Positions 1 to 10,400 of a stretch of DNA of 64,000 nucleotides are shown one piece after another (position 1 is the first letter of the stretch; every line of letters starts with the position of its first letter). Source of the DNA: an uncultured Clostridia bacterium (GTDB lineage: Bacteria > Bacillota > Clostridia > Christensenellales > Borkfalkiaceae); contig CAKQME010000003.1 of the NCBI GenBank assembly GCA_934254815.1, positions 62,001 to 126,000 on the forward strand, written 5' to 3'. Position numbers and translations under genes: made by a program. The notes under the pieces are model-generated. The model did no database searches and was not told the DNA's origin. It worked only from the letters and a program-made list of their open reading frames with translations.

Positions 1-3000
1 TTTAAGAACTTTACCAACGGCAATCTCAGTTCCGTTTACACTTGCCTTCACTGTTACGCTTACCGAACTTCCGTTTCTTTCTGCAATTACAGGTATAATA
101 TCCAATACAGTTCCGGTATAATAGGTTTCTTTATATTCCGACTGCATACGAATATTCGCTTTCTTCTCAATAACCGTAACGTCGTAAATAGTTGTAAAAG
201 TTTTTTCTTCTTTACCTAATACAGTTTTATAAATAAGAACATATTTTCCGCTCTCAATAAATACAAATTTATCTGATACGGAAAGAGGATTTCCATTTTC
301 CTCACCATATCTGTATAAAGCAACAGAATAGCTAATGTCTGGATCAGGCAAAATCAAAACAGGAAAAACATAAGCCGTATCTTTTTCAGTTTCTATTATA
401 TTATTTTCCTTTACTTTCACTTCAAAACTTTTGAACTCATAAGAAAACTCATTAGAAAAACCTCTGCTATCTGTTACCGAACATTTAACCGTATGGTCGC
501 CCGCAGTTGCTATCCAACTTGGTTTTAAATACTCCTGCCCGTCAAGATAATATTTTATTGTTGCCGCCCCATAATATTCTATATCAAACAATTCGCTAAG
601 AGAGTATTCAATATCTACGATAACGTTTCTGCTAGCTCTTCCTATTTCAGGCTTAGACAAATCGACTTTAAACGTAAAGATAGAATATTCTGTTTCATAC
701 GGAACGTTTCCATAGCCTTGCATCTCTTTATCTTTCACTTTAACATGAAAATTTAACGTCGCGTAGGAATGGGAAAATTCAAATGTTGTTTCGTCAGATA
801 GGGTACCAAATTCGCGTATATCAGATCCTTCTGATGATTGCTCGAAAAATCCCGAAATAGAGAGGTTTTCATTGGTGTTTAATAAACCCAAATTTTCAAA
901 CAATTCCGAAATCCTGTAATTTCTACCGACTTTTAATTTTATATCCTTTGCTTTTATGACTTGATTCGCATTTTCAATTGTCACTATTTTACCGTAGGCA
1001 TACGAACCATTTGCCATCCCGCTACCGCTTTTTGCCAAAGCCTGTACAACAAATCTGACTTCTTCTCCGTTTACCGGAATATCTGTCCTAGTCCATACTC
1101 CATCCCCCCACTTTTCTGAATTATAGAAGCCTTGAATATAATCAACTTGTGTTTTATCGAAGCATAAAACATCAAATATATCCGAAAGTTTATATTTCAG
1201 TGTCGCGCTTTTAATCAGCGCGTTATGTTTTGCAACGACAAGAGGCTCTGCCGTTTTCATTTTAAGATTTGCTTGTCCGCTGTAATAATACGTTCCGTTA
1301 AAAGACCTAAGACCGATTGTATGCTCTTCTTTTAAACCGATAAAGTGCATTCTTAAAATACAAGAATTTATCAGATTTTTATCGGTGAGTACCGATTGAA
1401 CATACTCTTCCGAATAACGATTTCGTAATTCTTCGGGCAAATCTTTCGACGAGCTTTTTCTCCACGTTTCATCGGTAATATTTACAAGAAGAACATTTCC
1501 ATCCTGTTTATACACTTCACCCGTATATTTGATATAGTAACCCGTTTGCCCGCCGATAAGCGTATCGGCATTCTTTACAAGATATTGAGAAGTTCCGGTA
1601 ACGTATGGTTCACCAAATTCGTCAAAGGATATTTCGTCGATTAGCGAAAAATATGCACCGCTTTGAGTAAGAATGTATGTCAAAGATTTCGTAGGATCCG
1701 TAGGCGAAATATAAGATATTTTAACAGCCTGTGCTTTTATTATGCCTTGTTCGGAAACATGCTTAAAATTCACTATTAAACGGCTACCCCAACCGGAACT
1801 TTCCTCAGAAACGCCCCTCCTGAACGCACCGTTAAAAGTTAACAACACATCACTTCCGGCACCATTCGGTACTACAGTAAGTGGTAAGCCGTCGGTAGAA
1901 ATATCTTCCTTGACGCCAAGAATATAAGAACCGCCTTCTGCAATAAACTCGTTTCCGGAACTTACAACAATTATACCTTCGTCGGAATATATATTACTAT
2001 TATGCACAACCACACATTTAACGGAATAATCGCCAGGGGCTAACGGTCTGAAAACAGACGATTCCAATGCTTTCTCGCCTACATAATACTTAACGGTAAA
2101 ACCGGCTTTAGCCTCAATTTCGAAAGCCGACGATAAGTCAATATTCTCACCATATATTGCAGACTGTTTCAACCCTTTAAATGTGACCTTAGGCTTGTAC
2201 TCTTTCACCACAAAAGAGAATGCGGAAGCAGCGGTTTCGCAAGGTTTTCCTTTCGCCGCAAGTTCGGTATCTTTTACTTTTACATAGAACGTAACCGATT
2301 CTCCCGTACCCGCCGTATATTCGTAATCGCCGTCAAGAGTTCCTATCGAACTATACGTCCCGTTTTCTTCGGTCGATATAAGCAATTCCAGATTACTATC
2401 ACATTTATTCAGCGTTGAAAGATTCTTGAATAATTCGCTAGCTTTGTATTTTTCTCCGGAAATCAGTTTATCCGCTTTCTGCGTTATTACCTCGTTTGCT
2501 CCTTCTACTACGTCAAACGCTCCGTAATAATACGGCGAGTGCGGCATCGCATCGCTTGCTCCCGATATTAACTGCATTACCGTATATACTTTGCTCGCTC
2601 CGTGCGTGAAATTCGTCTTCGTCCAAGTACCTTTTCCCCAGTCTAAATACCTTATCTCTCCGCTTGTCGTCAACGCCGTTGTATCCGTCGTCGTAAAGCC
2701 TTGTATATAATTCCCGGTAGTACTCGTTACGTATTCCGTATTGTACAAATCGGTTAACGCATAGCTCGTTCCGTTACTTTTTATCAACGCGTTATGATTC
2801 GTATATATCGCAGGTCTCGGTTTTTGTATTTCAAGGTAATTCGTTCCGCCATTGTAATAGTTATTTCCGTCAAAATGACGTAATAAGATTGTTGCTTCGC
2901 TCTGTAATCCTACCGCCGTAAATTCCCATTTGCAACATCTTAAATCTTCATCTCGGGAAAGACTCAATGCTCTTGCCGGATCATACATCTCTTTCTGCTT

Positions 3001-3648
3001 ACCGCTGAGATTCGCCGAAGAGCTTGCCAGCCATGCCTCGTTACTCAACTTCAACATTACGGTATTGTCTGCAACGTATACGCTTCCGTCTGCATCGTTA
3101 CTTACATAAAGCGCCAGTGCCTTTCGCGTAGAAAAACCTACGTTATTCGTCGGTGCTTTTTGCAAATATTGCTCAGTCCCCGTCACGTACGGCAAACCGT
3201 TATCGTCAAACGAAATATCGCTTATCAACGAAAAATACATCGCGTCTTTCGTCATAACGAAACTAAACGATTTACTTTCGTCGTTAATCGCTTTGCAAGT
3301 AAAAATCAATGCCTTGGCATCAGGTACCGCTCCGTCAATGCCGCCGTTTAAATTCGTCAACTGTCTAAATCCCCAAAACGAACCCGACGGATTTGCGGCT
3401 CTTCTGTATACGCCGTTATACTCTAATTTAACGTCGTTTCCGGATGCCGTCGGCGTTATCGTCAGCGGTAATCCGTCTACGGTCTTATCCGCGCGTGTTC
3501 CGAACTGATAGCTCCCTCCCGTTACGGTAAACACTCCGGTGGTTTCCGCTTGTACCGAGTTACCTTTCTGTCCAAATGCAAAAATAGCACACAAAAAGGC
3601 AATTATTGACAATGCAATAATTATGCTTGTCTTTCTGAGCTTTGTCAT
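1..3648 (-). CDS. Giant secreted modular protein, C-terminus beyond the window
   Basis: The reading frame is open from an ATG at 3648 (GGAGG ribosome site just upstream) to base 1, so at least 1216 residues are present and the end is missing. A signal peptide ends at VQA-ETTG near residue 36. Two related modules of about 450 residues follow, each opening with the pattern GGSYxxGxxxDxxxDGLPLT, near residues 38 and 562. They are joined by Ig-like linkers with a KYYV(D/G)xxxL pattern, and further Ig-like sequence follows. Module 1 is almost identical in DNA to module 1 of the gene ending at 7478, while the signal peptide and the later parts differ. The gene lies 28 bp after two sugar permeases, so it is the last visible gene of that ABC operon. 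By analogy with its paralogue the missing end may carry DUF4838. Its role is inferred as surface glycan binding or processing. Confidence 0.85.
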   Translation of the reverse strand, partial: MTKLRKTSIIIALSIIAFLCAIFAFGQKGNSVQAETTGVFTVTGGSYQFGTRADKTVDGLPLTITPTASGNDVKLEYNGVYRRAANPSGSFWGFRQLTNLNGGIDGAVPDAKALIFTCKAINDESKSFSFVMTKDAMYFSLISDISFDDNGLPYVTGTEQYLQKAPTNNVGFSTRKALALYVSNDADGSVYVADNTVMLKLSNEAWLASSSANLSGKQKEMYDPARALSLSRDEDLRCCKWEFTAVGLQSEATILLRHFDGNNYYNGGTNYLEIQKPRPAIYTNHNALIKSNGTSYALTDLYNTEYVTSTTGNYIQGFTTTDTTALTTSGEIRYLDWGKGTWTKTNFTHGASKVYTVMQLISGASDAMPHSPYYYGAFDVVEGANEVITQKADKLISGEKYKASELFKNLSTLNKCDSNLELLISTEENGTYSSIGTLDGDYEYTAGTGESVTFYVKVKDTELAAKGKPCETAASAFSFVVKEYKPKVTFKGLKQSAIYGENIDLSSAFEIEAKAGFTVKYYVGEKALESSVFRPLAPGDYSVKCVVVHNSNIYSDEGIIVVSSGNEFIAEGGSYILGVKEDISTDGLPLTVVPNGAGSDVLLTFNGAFRRGVSEESSGWGSRLIVNFKHVSEQGIIKAQAVKISYISPTDPTKSLTYILTQSGAYFSLIDEISFDEFGEPYVTGTSQYLVKNADTLIGGQTGYYIKYTGEVYKQDGNVLLVNITDETWRKSSSKDLPEELRNRYSEEYVQSVLTDKNLINSCILRMHFIGLKEEHTIGLRSFNGTYYYSGQANLKMKTAEPLVVAKHNALIKSATLKYKLSDIFDVLCFDKTQVDYIQGFYNSEKWGDGVWTRTDIPVNGEEVRFVVQALAKSGSGMANGSYAYGKIVTIENANQVIKAKDIKLKVGRNYRISELFENLGLLNTNENLSISGFFEQSSEGSDIREFGTLSDETTFEFSHSYATLNFHVKVKDKEMQGYGNVPYETEYSIFTFKVDLSKPEIGRASRNVIVDIEYSLSELFDIEYYGAATIKYYLDGQEYLKPSWIATAGDHTVKCSVTDSRGFSNEFSYEFKSFEVKVKENNIIETEKDTAYVFPVLILPDPDISYSVALYRYGEENGNPLSVSDKFVFIESGKYVLIYKTVLGKEEKTFTTIYDVTVIEKKANIRMQSEYKETYYTGTVLDIIPVIAERNGSSVSVTVKASVNGTEIAVGKVLK
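2207..3557. repeat. 1.35-kb near-identical cassette, copy 1
   Basis: This stretch matches 12003-13353 in the same orientation (offset 9796). I saw only two mismatches, both close to the 2207 end, and none in the lines compared across the rest. It encodes the mature N-terminal module of two secreted proteins. It starts exactly at the signal-peptide boundary and ends just after the AFSFVV segment, after which the two proteins diverge. The cassette also looks more GC-rich than its neighbours. A recent duplication or gene conversion is the simplest explanation. Confidence 0.93.
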
Positions 3649-3676
3649 AAATAAATTCCTCCTTTTCTAATTATTT

Positions 3677-4558
3677 CTATCCTTTTAATCCGCCAATACT
3701 CAGCGATTTTGTTATTACACTTTGGAAAGCACAGAATATCACGACTGACGGAATCGAGCATATAACGAATCCGGCGAGTATTTCCGGCAATATCGCGCCA
3801 TATTTGGCAGAATTGTATTGAAAATCGTACATTCCATATGCTATAGTAGGAACACTCGGCATATAAACCAGTGTTTCAGAATAATTGTTCCAATGCCCGA
3901 TAAAAGAGAGAACGTAAAGGGTAATCAGTGTAGGCACCACTTGCGGTATTATTATTCGTAAAAATATCGTAAAATGCCCAGCCCCGTCTATTGAGGCCGC
4001 TTCGGAATATGCATTCGGAATTGCCTTAAACAGACCATATAATAACAGAAAGTTAAATCCGAAAGGATGTCCCGGAAAAATGATATACATCCATAAATTA
4101 TTATAAATTCGGAACTGTCTATACACTATAAGCGTATTTGCAAGGCTCCCGACAATAGGAATTATCATTACAAATAAATTTATATTAATCAGGGCTTTTT
4201 TACCGAAAAATGCATACCTTGCAACAACATAAGAAACAAGGACAGTCGGCAATAAACCAAAAAAACTCTTGAACGTCGACAATATCAAACTGTTAAGATA
4301 CATATCAAAAACGCCGTATGTAATTAACGTACCGTTCTTTACCACTTCAATCTTTAGCAGTTTAAAAACCTGCGAAAAATTTTCCCAATGCCAAACCTTA
4401 GGAAGTCCGATAAAACTATTCTGAAAATCCAAAAGCCCCTTAAAGGAGGTCAACAACATCCAGAAAAACGGTAAAATAAGTGTTATGCCTTGAATTAGAA
4501 AAATCAAGCCCGTCACTATAAAAATAGGTTCTGTTTTTTTAATATATGTCTTATTCAT
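3677..4558 (-). CDS. Carbohydrate ABC transporter permease (MalG-like)
   Basis: A 293-residue inner-membrane permease with about six hydrophobic segments. It has the EAA loop typical of binding-protein-dependent sugar importers (YSEAASIDGAGHFTIFLRII, near residue 190) and the usual C-terminal end with a GGLKG tail. It should pair with the permease just upstream and the binding protein at 5497-7134. I chose the ATG at 4558 because GAGG lies six bases ahead. An in-frame GTG at 4570 would add four residues but has no ribosome site. The previous stop is only 8 bp away, so the genes are translationally close. No ATPase gene is nearby, so the importer probably borrows a shared MsmX-type ATPase encoded elsewhere (inference). 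Confidence 0.92.
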   Translation of the reverse strand: MNKTYIKKTEPIFIVTGLIFLIQGITLILPFFWMLLTSFKGLLDFQNSFIGLPKVWHWENFSQVFKLLKIEVVKNGTLITYGVFDMYLNSLILSTFKSFFGLLPTVLVSYVVARYAFFGKKALININLFVMIIPIVGSLANTLIVYRQFRIYNNLWMYIIFPGHPFGFNFLLLYGLFKAIPNAYSEAASIDGAGHFTIFLRIIIPQVVPTLITLYVLSFIGHWNNYSETLVYMPSVPTIAYGMYDFQYNSAKYGAILPEILAGFVICSIPSVVIFCAFQSVITKSLSIGGLKG

Positions 4559-4566
4559 AGTCTCCC

Positions 4567-5487
4567 TCACTGCGCGGAATAATTATCACGCATAGGATCA
4601 ATTTTATCCATAATCCACCTGACGGATAACGTGATCGGAACGGTAATAATCGTTAACATAATTGATACGGCAGATGCAAACGGGTATGCAGTCAAGTCGC
4701 CAACCATTGCAATTTTAAACAAATAATATCCCATAAGATAAGCATTTTCGGGAACGCCGTTTAAACCGTAAAAAATAAACAACGCCCCGCCACCGGTAAA
4801 CATTCCCGCGATACCGGTTATGATATACGTCGCTAAAGTAGGAGTTATCATTGGGACAACAATGTATATCAACTCTTTAAAACTCGTTGTGCCGTCAATT
4901 CTTCCCGCTTCTGTTATTTCAGGATCAATTGCATTCATAGCATTTGAATAAATTATAATCGAAGTAGCAAAGCCCAGCCACAATGCATAAAAGACTTGAA
5001 CGCCGAAAGCAGTATCATTACTTCTTAGCAGATTAGGCAGTTCGGTTTTGAATACCTCTTTCCACATAAGAGGTAATCCGAGCTCTACGAATTTCATAAA
5101 AAGCATCGCCATTACTACGCCTGAAACCATACTCGGAAGCATATATATTATTCTGATAAAACGATGCCCAAACCTCTTTTTATATAGATAGTATCCAAAT
5201 AATATGTTAAGAGGCATACCGATTATCCAGGTAAGCAAAAACATAAGCAGGTTATTTTTAAGCGAAATAACAAGATAATGTGTTTCTAACCCGTTGAAAA
5301 CCATTTTAAAGTTTTCAAACCCGACAAAATACGTTGAAAAATCCGAACGCATCCCTTTAAACGCCAGCGTTATGTTATTAAAATTAAGATAAACATAAAA
5401 AACAGCAAACTGCGCCAAAGGGAAAACCAACATTAAAAAAATGAATAAATTCTTATTAAGTTTATTTTTATTTAGTTTCCTTTGCAT
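4567..5487 (-). CDS. Carbohydrate ABC transporter permease (MalF-like)
   Basis: A 306-residue integral membrane protein and the partner of the MalG-like permease downstream. The N-terminus is basic (NKNKLNKN) and leads into a first membrane segment. Five further segments follow, with the EAA motif near residue 200 (EAGRIDGTTSFKELIYIVVP). The length fits the MalF/LplB type of sugar permease. It begins 9 bp after the binding-protein stop, with AAGGTG before the ATG. It ends in TGA, which shows that TGA is a normal stop codon in this genome. The substrate cannot be told from the sequence. The neighbouring secreted modular proteins suggest a glycan-derived oligosaccharide. Confidence 0.92.
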   Translation of the reverse strand: MQRKLNKNKLNKNLFIFLMLVFPLAQFAVFYVYLNFNNITLAFKGMRSDFSTYFVGFENFKMVFNGLETHYLVISLKNNLLMFLLTWIIGMPLNILFGYYLYKKRFGHRFIRIIYMLPSMVSGVVMAMLFMKFVELGLPLMWKEVFKTELPNLLRSNDTAFGVQVFYALWLGFATSIIIYSNAMNAIDPEITEAGRIDGTTSFKELIYIVVPMITPTLATYIITGIAGMFTGGGALFIFYGLNGVPENAYLMGYYLFKIAMVGDLTAYPFASAVSIMLTIITVPITLSVRWIMDKIDPMRDNYSAQ

Positions 5488-5496
5488 TTTTACACC

Positions 5497-7134
5497 TTAT
5501 ACCTGAGCTTCTAGGAATTTTTTATAAGCGGTTACACGTGTTCCCCAATCCCCTACCCAGTAATCTTTCATTTTTGAAAAATAAGTGTTTGCGCTATAAT
5601 AGTATAATCCGTTTGTTATAACGTAATCGCTACCGTTATGGGAGTTAGACGGGAACGCTCCGGATTTTGTCGCAGAATATACGTTACTATAAAAATCGTT
5701 CCTTATAAACTTATTGTGTGTTCTGTCGTGGTACAATTCCAAAAAGTTTTTAGTAAACGATGACAATTTTGTTTTCTGCTCAGAAGTAAGTTCAACATTA
5801 TACGGCATCAATCCACCGCTTTCAACGGTAAAGTTCTGAATGTATTTCTTTTGATACATAAATTTGATAAAGTCTTTGCAAATAGTTTTTTTATCGGAAT
5901 CGGATTGTTTAAGCATTGCGATATACATATTATCGGCAATATTATATACATTTCCGCTTTCTTTCTGCCCCTCAAAAATCGGAAGAGTCATGAACCTATA
6001 ATTGCGCGTTCTGAAAGCGTAATCTCCAAAACCTTCGCGAGCAAGCGTGTCAAATGTTGTCCTCGCCTCGTTCTCCCAATAATCACCCTCTATAAGCATA
6101 GCACATCTGTTAGTCGAATTCTGTGCAGACCATATTATATAATCATTTTGCGCATCGGTATGAGAATAACTCAAATTAGACGCATTTGGATTTATATATG
6201 TATTCGTTATTCCAAGAGATACGTCCTTGCCGGCTAAATATTTATCAAAAAAATCAAGCGCAACTTTTTTGCCCTTCATTTCAGCAAGTTTATAACCGTT
6301 TTCAACAGTAATAACTTCTTCTCCGCTGCCGAAATCATACGTTCCGTCAAACGTAAAATTCATAAGCCATTTGTCAACGCCGTCATATTGTGCGCTTATC
6401 ATGTAATAAAGATCGTTAAGGTAGTTAGAGAATTTTCCGGTATAGTTGAAAGCATATCCGAACATTTGCTTTGCTTTTACACACATATCCTCCCACTGAG
6501 CCTCAGTAATAGGGTGACCGTCATCGTATGTTCCTTCTATTCCGTCTTTACCCTTAGACAGCTTTTCAGTCGGAGAAGAAATAAAACTGCCGGATTCGTT
6601 AAACAAAAGACCGTATTTCAGAAACAAATCGTGGTCATAAACAAAAGTTCTTACAGCCTCCTGTAACGGCAAAGCATAAAGCCCGCCTTTTCCGTCTCCA
6701 TATGCAATTTTATATTCTTCGGAACCAAGCATAAGGCTTTCTATCGTATCCCCGTCATTATCAGGCGATGAAGTCCAAATATCACTTATGTTCTCAAGAT
6801 ATCCTCCGTTAATTAACTTGTAAATATACAAGTTACTGAAAAACAAATCACTTGAAAACGTCCCGGACTGAATATTACTTAAAATTTGCGAAAACTCGTC
6901 TTTATTAGCTCTTACCGTAAGCTTATATTTATTCTGCGGGTTAGCAGCGTTATAGTCGTTTACAACAGTATCCAACCAAGTCCTGCCATATCCCCCGTTA
7001 AAAACCGAGATAAAAATTGATGGCCTTTTGTCGTTAGCATTCCCATTTTCTGTCCCTCCGCATGCAGACAGCATACTTATCGTTGTTATGAACGTCATCA
7101 CTACAACAAACACCTTAAACAATCTTTTTTTCAT
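5497..7134 (-). CDS. Extracellular sugar-binding lipoprotein of an ABC importer
   Basis: A 545-residue lipoprotein. The signal peptide is followed by a lipobox (LSAC, with Cys near residue 25) and a Ser/Gly/Asn-rich linker. The mature protein has the two-lobe layout of family 1 solute-binding proteins, with aromatic-rich segments such as NGGYLENISDIW and GDYWENEA that resemble sugar-binding positions. It is longer than classical maltose-binding proteins, like many Clostridia oligosaccharide binders. An AGGAGG site lies before the ATG. It is the first gene of the operon that continues through two permeases and the giant secreted protein, driven by the promoter at 7198-7226. The ligand is unknown. 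Confidence 0.92.
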   Translation of the reverse strand: MKKRLFKVFVVVMTFITTISMLSACGGTENGNANDKRPSIFISVFNGGYGRTWLDTVVNDYNAANPQNKYKLTVRANKDEFSQILSNIQSGTFSSDLFFSNLYIYKLINGGYLENISDIWTSSPDNDGDTIESLMLGSEEYKIAYGDGKGGLYALPLQEAVRTFVYDHDLFLKYGLLFNESGSFISSPTEKLSKGKDGIEGTYDDGHPITEAQWEDMCVKAKQMFGYAFNYTGKFSNYLNDLYYMISAQYDGVDKWLMNFTFDGTYDFGSGEEVITVENGYKLAEMKGKKVALDFFDKYLAGKDVSLGITNTYINPNASNLSYSHTDAQNDYIIWSAQNSTNRCAMLIEGDYWENEARTTFDTLAREGFGDYAFRTRNYRFMTLPIFEGQKESGNVYNIADNMYIAMLKQSDSDKKTICKDFIKFMYQKKYIQNFTVESGGLMPYNVELTSEQKTKLSSFTKNFLELYHDRTHNKFIRNDFYSNVYSATKSGAFPSNSHNGSDYVITNGLYYYSANTYFSKMKDYWVGDWGTRVTAYKKFLEAQV

Positions 7135-7197
7135 TTTGTTCCTCCTGAAAATCCGCGCCTAAACGCAGAGTATCCATATTGTTGTTTTATATATATA

Positions 7198-7226
7198 ATT
7201 TTACATCAGAATATATATAATGTAAA
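7198..7226 (-). promoter_or_regulatory. Sigma-A type promoter of the left ABC operon
   Basis: On the minus strand a TTTACA -35 box (7226-7221) and a TAAAAT -10 box (7203-7198) are 17 bp apart, about 65 bp before the binding-protein start. The -35 box is the edge of the 41-bp element shared with the promoter at 13547-13575. Confidence 0.7.
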
Positions 7227-7261
7227 TAAAGAAATTTATAAACTTATATGAAATTTTTACA
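7221..7261 (-). promoter_or_regulatory. Putative AraC operator, copy B
   Basis: These 41 bases match 13570-13610 at about 35 positions. In both places the element begins at the -35 box of a minus-strand promoter. On the minus strand it contains two half-sites of the form (G/A)TAAA..TTT that start 21 nt apart, the spacing expected for the two HTH motifs of an AraC dimer. The likely binder is the AraC protein encoded at 13812-14675 (inference). Confidence 0.6.
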
Positions 7262-7283
7262 CAAATTTCAGTATTTGAAAATC

Positions 7284-7324
7284 AAATAGAAAGATACGCG
7301 AAAGAAACGCGTATCTTTCTATTT
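7284..7324 (-). terminator. Strong hairpin terminator after the DUF4838-peptide unit
   Basis: A perfect 17-bp stem (arms 7284-7300 and 7308-7324, loop 7 nt) lies 16 bp after the stop of the 39-residue peptide gene. A T-rich stretch follows on the minus strand, and the arm ends also give A/T runs, so it may work in both directions. It separates the giant-protein unit from the ABC operon promoter. Confidence 0.75.
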
Positions 7325-7339
7325 TCTCTAAATTACTTA

Positions 7340-7459
7340 TTAAAATTGCTCAAAATCATCTTCAACAAGATTGTCGAGATCTGTATTATCACTTACTCTT
7401 AAAACATCATTTTGGTTGAAAACCTTTAATTCCAAAATTGGTTTATCATATTTTTTCAT
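7340..7459 (-). CDS. Small acidic peptide, 39 residues, function unknown
   Basis: A 40-codon frame from an ATG at 7459 to TAA at 7340, with a textbook AAGGAGG site 7 bp ahead. It starts 18 bp after the stop of the giant DUF4838 gene and ends just before a strong terminator, so it is the last gene of that transcript. The N-terminus is MKKYDKPILELKVF and the C-terminal half is strongly acidic (DNTDLDNLVEDDFEQF). There is no signal peptide or membrane segment and no Cys. The opening MKKYxKPxLE resembles short orphan peptides often seen in Clostridia. No modifying enzyme is nearby, so a RiPP precursor role is not supported. It could be a small regulatory or chaperone-like partner of the secreted protein. 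Confidence 0.65.
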   Translation of the reverse strand: MKKYDKPILELKVFNQNDVLRVSDNTDLDNLVEDDFEQF

Positions 7460-7477
7460 ATTTTTTCCTCCTTTAAT

Positions 7478-10400
7478 TTATATTGCAAACCCTTTGTTTT
7501 TTAAATACTCAAATTTGCAATTGTCAAGAGAACCTTCTTTATAATAAGTCAAACCTAAAGTTGACACGCTTGCAAGCAAATCTGCTTGCATATTAGTTTT
7601 TTCCGAACCGGAAACAAGATTCAGTCTAAGCAACATATATTGCGGAGTAATCAAAACCGAGCGGATACGCGTTTCTATAAGAATTTTATCCTCTGAAGAA
7701 AGAGACGCATCCGCTTTTACGGCAGTTATTGCCGATTGCAGTTTGCTGACAGCATTTTTCAAAGCAGTCGCATCATACGTTGAAGAAACTTTATTATTTA
7801 ATCCGTTGTCTGTTGAAGCGTGAATTCCTTTATCGGAATACATCTTATCCATTATTGCACGATATTCCGATACATACGCAGCATATTTTGAATTTCCGAA
7901 ATACACATTATCAAAAGAAGAAATAAGCTTGTTTACATCTTGCTCCGGATCCCACATAAGTTTAGTGGAAACATATTGGTGTATCTTGTTCTCATAGAAA
8001 TTCCACTCGCCCGGACACCCTTGGGACAACAAATGATTGACGTTAATCGTCTTATAATATTGATAATTAGACTTAATCGCCTCAAAATTCGGTACATACC
8101 ACAAATAGTCCGTAAAATTACAAGTATAATCCCAGATTGCAATCTCAGACGTAGGACTCAATAACGCACCCCATTGTTTAAATCTTTCGCGAAGTTCGGC
8201 ATTGTTAGAACAACTCATATCGTTAAGTGCGTGACTCACACAGTTTCTGTATGCCATTTTTATGTTAACGTCTTCACGAAGTTTAACACGCGCGTTAAGC
8301 GGAGAATAACTACCGTCAGAATTTTTTGTCACAGGAGCATCCTTTCCTTTACTGTAGGAAAATAGTACGAATTTAACGGTACGATTTATTCCTTGCGCCG
8401 CCATCCTCGTTTTAACTTCCTTTGCTATTGCATTTATCATAACTATGGTAGCACCGGCAAAAGTTCCGTTTTCGGAATATGATTTTTTACAATTATTACA
8501 CTGACACTGCGCGCCATAATCGCCAAATCCGAGCATAAGATATTCTGCATCCTTGTTTTTATTACTTTTTATCATAGTCATGCAAATATCTATAAGTACT
8601 GATGCCAAACTGTCTGTATTTGACGAATCATATGTCCAGTCGCTTGTTTTTAACCCATTAGTCCAGCATACTTCCTCCGGCGAATAACCGTATTTATTTC
8701 TTCTTTCAAAATTGTTTCCTACATAAGCATACCAATTTTGTTTTTTATGAATACATCCCGCCGGCCAAATATTACCTCTATAAGAAGAGTAATCATCTAC
8801 CGCTTGCGAATAAGAAGAAATCCACCCCTGATTCATAGCATACGCCTGTAATAAAGCAGTAACCGTGTGTCCCTCTCTTGTTGCACATTGAACATCGTTA
8901 TAAAAATACCCATAATACTTATTACTAAGACCATTTCCTCTAATAGTTTGAATATTTTTAGTCATCGAAGGGGAATTTATTGCAAATTTGGCGTTTTCAA
9001 TAGGTTCACTATACCAAATAGGATTACTATAATAATCCCTTATGTTAAATGCAGGATTATCGACAATATTTAATTCATCGATAACAACCGTGGAACGGGA
9101 AGGAACAGATTCTACGTCTTGAGCGTAAAATTCCACACCTAAAACACTTTTCAAAAACCCAAACGCCCCGTAAACTATACCTTCCGCAGTGTTTGAATCA
9201 ATAACGATCATATTTCCTATTTTTTTTATAAAATAACCGTCATAAGAAAGCTTTTCGTAGTCTGCGTTGGTTAAATATCCTTCCTCTTTGAGTTGCTCCG
9301 TTATTTTATTATTGCCAATAGAAACAACTCTGCTGTTAATTGTAAAAGGGCCGTTTTCGTCGTTCCAAGATTGCATCTCGGCACCGGTGGAATCTTTTAC
9401 GTAATTATATATTTGCCCTTTCGCCGCCCAGATATGCTGGGCGGCGTCTTTATCTACAACCGTTACATAATTCGTTGATCCGTTCGTTGCGAAAGTATTG
9501 TTATTGAAATAAACCGTAACTTCGAATCCCCGAGAAGTCATTACTCCCTTAATCGTCCCTTTCGTTGTATTAAGAGAATAACCCTCAGGAGCATTTTCGA
9601 CGAAAAAGGCTGTCAAATCAATTGTTTCACCTATTGAAAAAGACGGAAGCGTTACGTTAAAATCAAACTCTTCAAAATTATTTGACGTTTCGATTTCCTT
9701 ATATGCCTTAACAAGAACAGGTTTTGCTGCCTTTACAGCCCAAACGTCTTTTTTAATGTCTAATACCCGACCAAACAGTTCTGCGTCTTGAACATAAACC
9801 GTAGTTCCGTTAAGGTTATATGTTTCATTATAATCCTCTTCTGCCGACATTCTATAGTCATTACTCGCAGCCTCGATTACCTGTGCATAAGACCGACCTT
9901 GACGTTCGGGAGCAGTTGTCGCTTTAAACTCTTTCACGGTTCCATCGGAGAAAGTTATTACAATATACGAATCGGCAAAGAAAACTCTTGAATAATTATA
10001 CTCTTTGATATTTATTATAGCCGAATTAAACAATAATTCATTTCCTTTCGTATAAATCTTAGAAGAGTCGATATTAATCTTTAACGTATGATTTCCGATA
10101 TTGCTGCTGATATTGGTATAATATTGGTTTAAGACATTTAATTCTGTAAGTTTATCGGCAAAAGCTTTGTCTATATGAGAAATAAAGCGTACTCCGTAAG
10201 GTTCGGTAATTCTTACGGAAGCCTCATCATCAACGCTAAAAACAGCAAACAAAGCTTCAAATGATGTATTACTGTTTACGGTAATCTTGTAACCTGCCGG
10301 ATAAAGATTATTGTCCTTAATCCAACCGATAAACACTTTCCCTGAAACAGTCTTTGAAGGCAACGTAAATTCTTCACCTGAAACTACGCTAACATTTTCA

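Noticed and set aside
7340..7459. RiPP precursor
   Set aside because: The peptide has no Cys or leader-core division, and no modifying enzyme, protease or exporter lies nearby.
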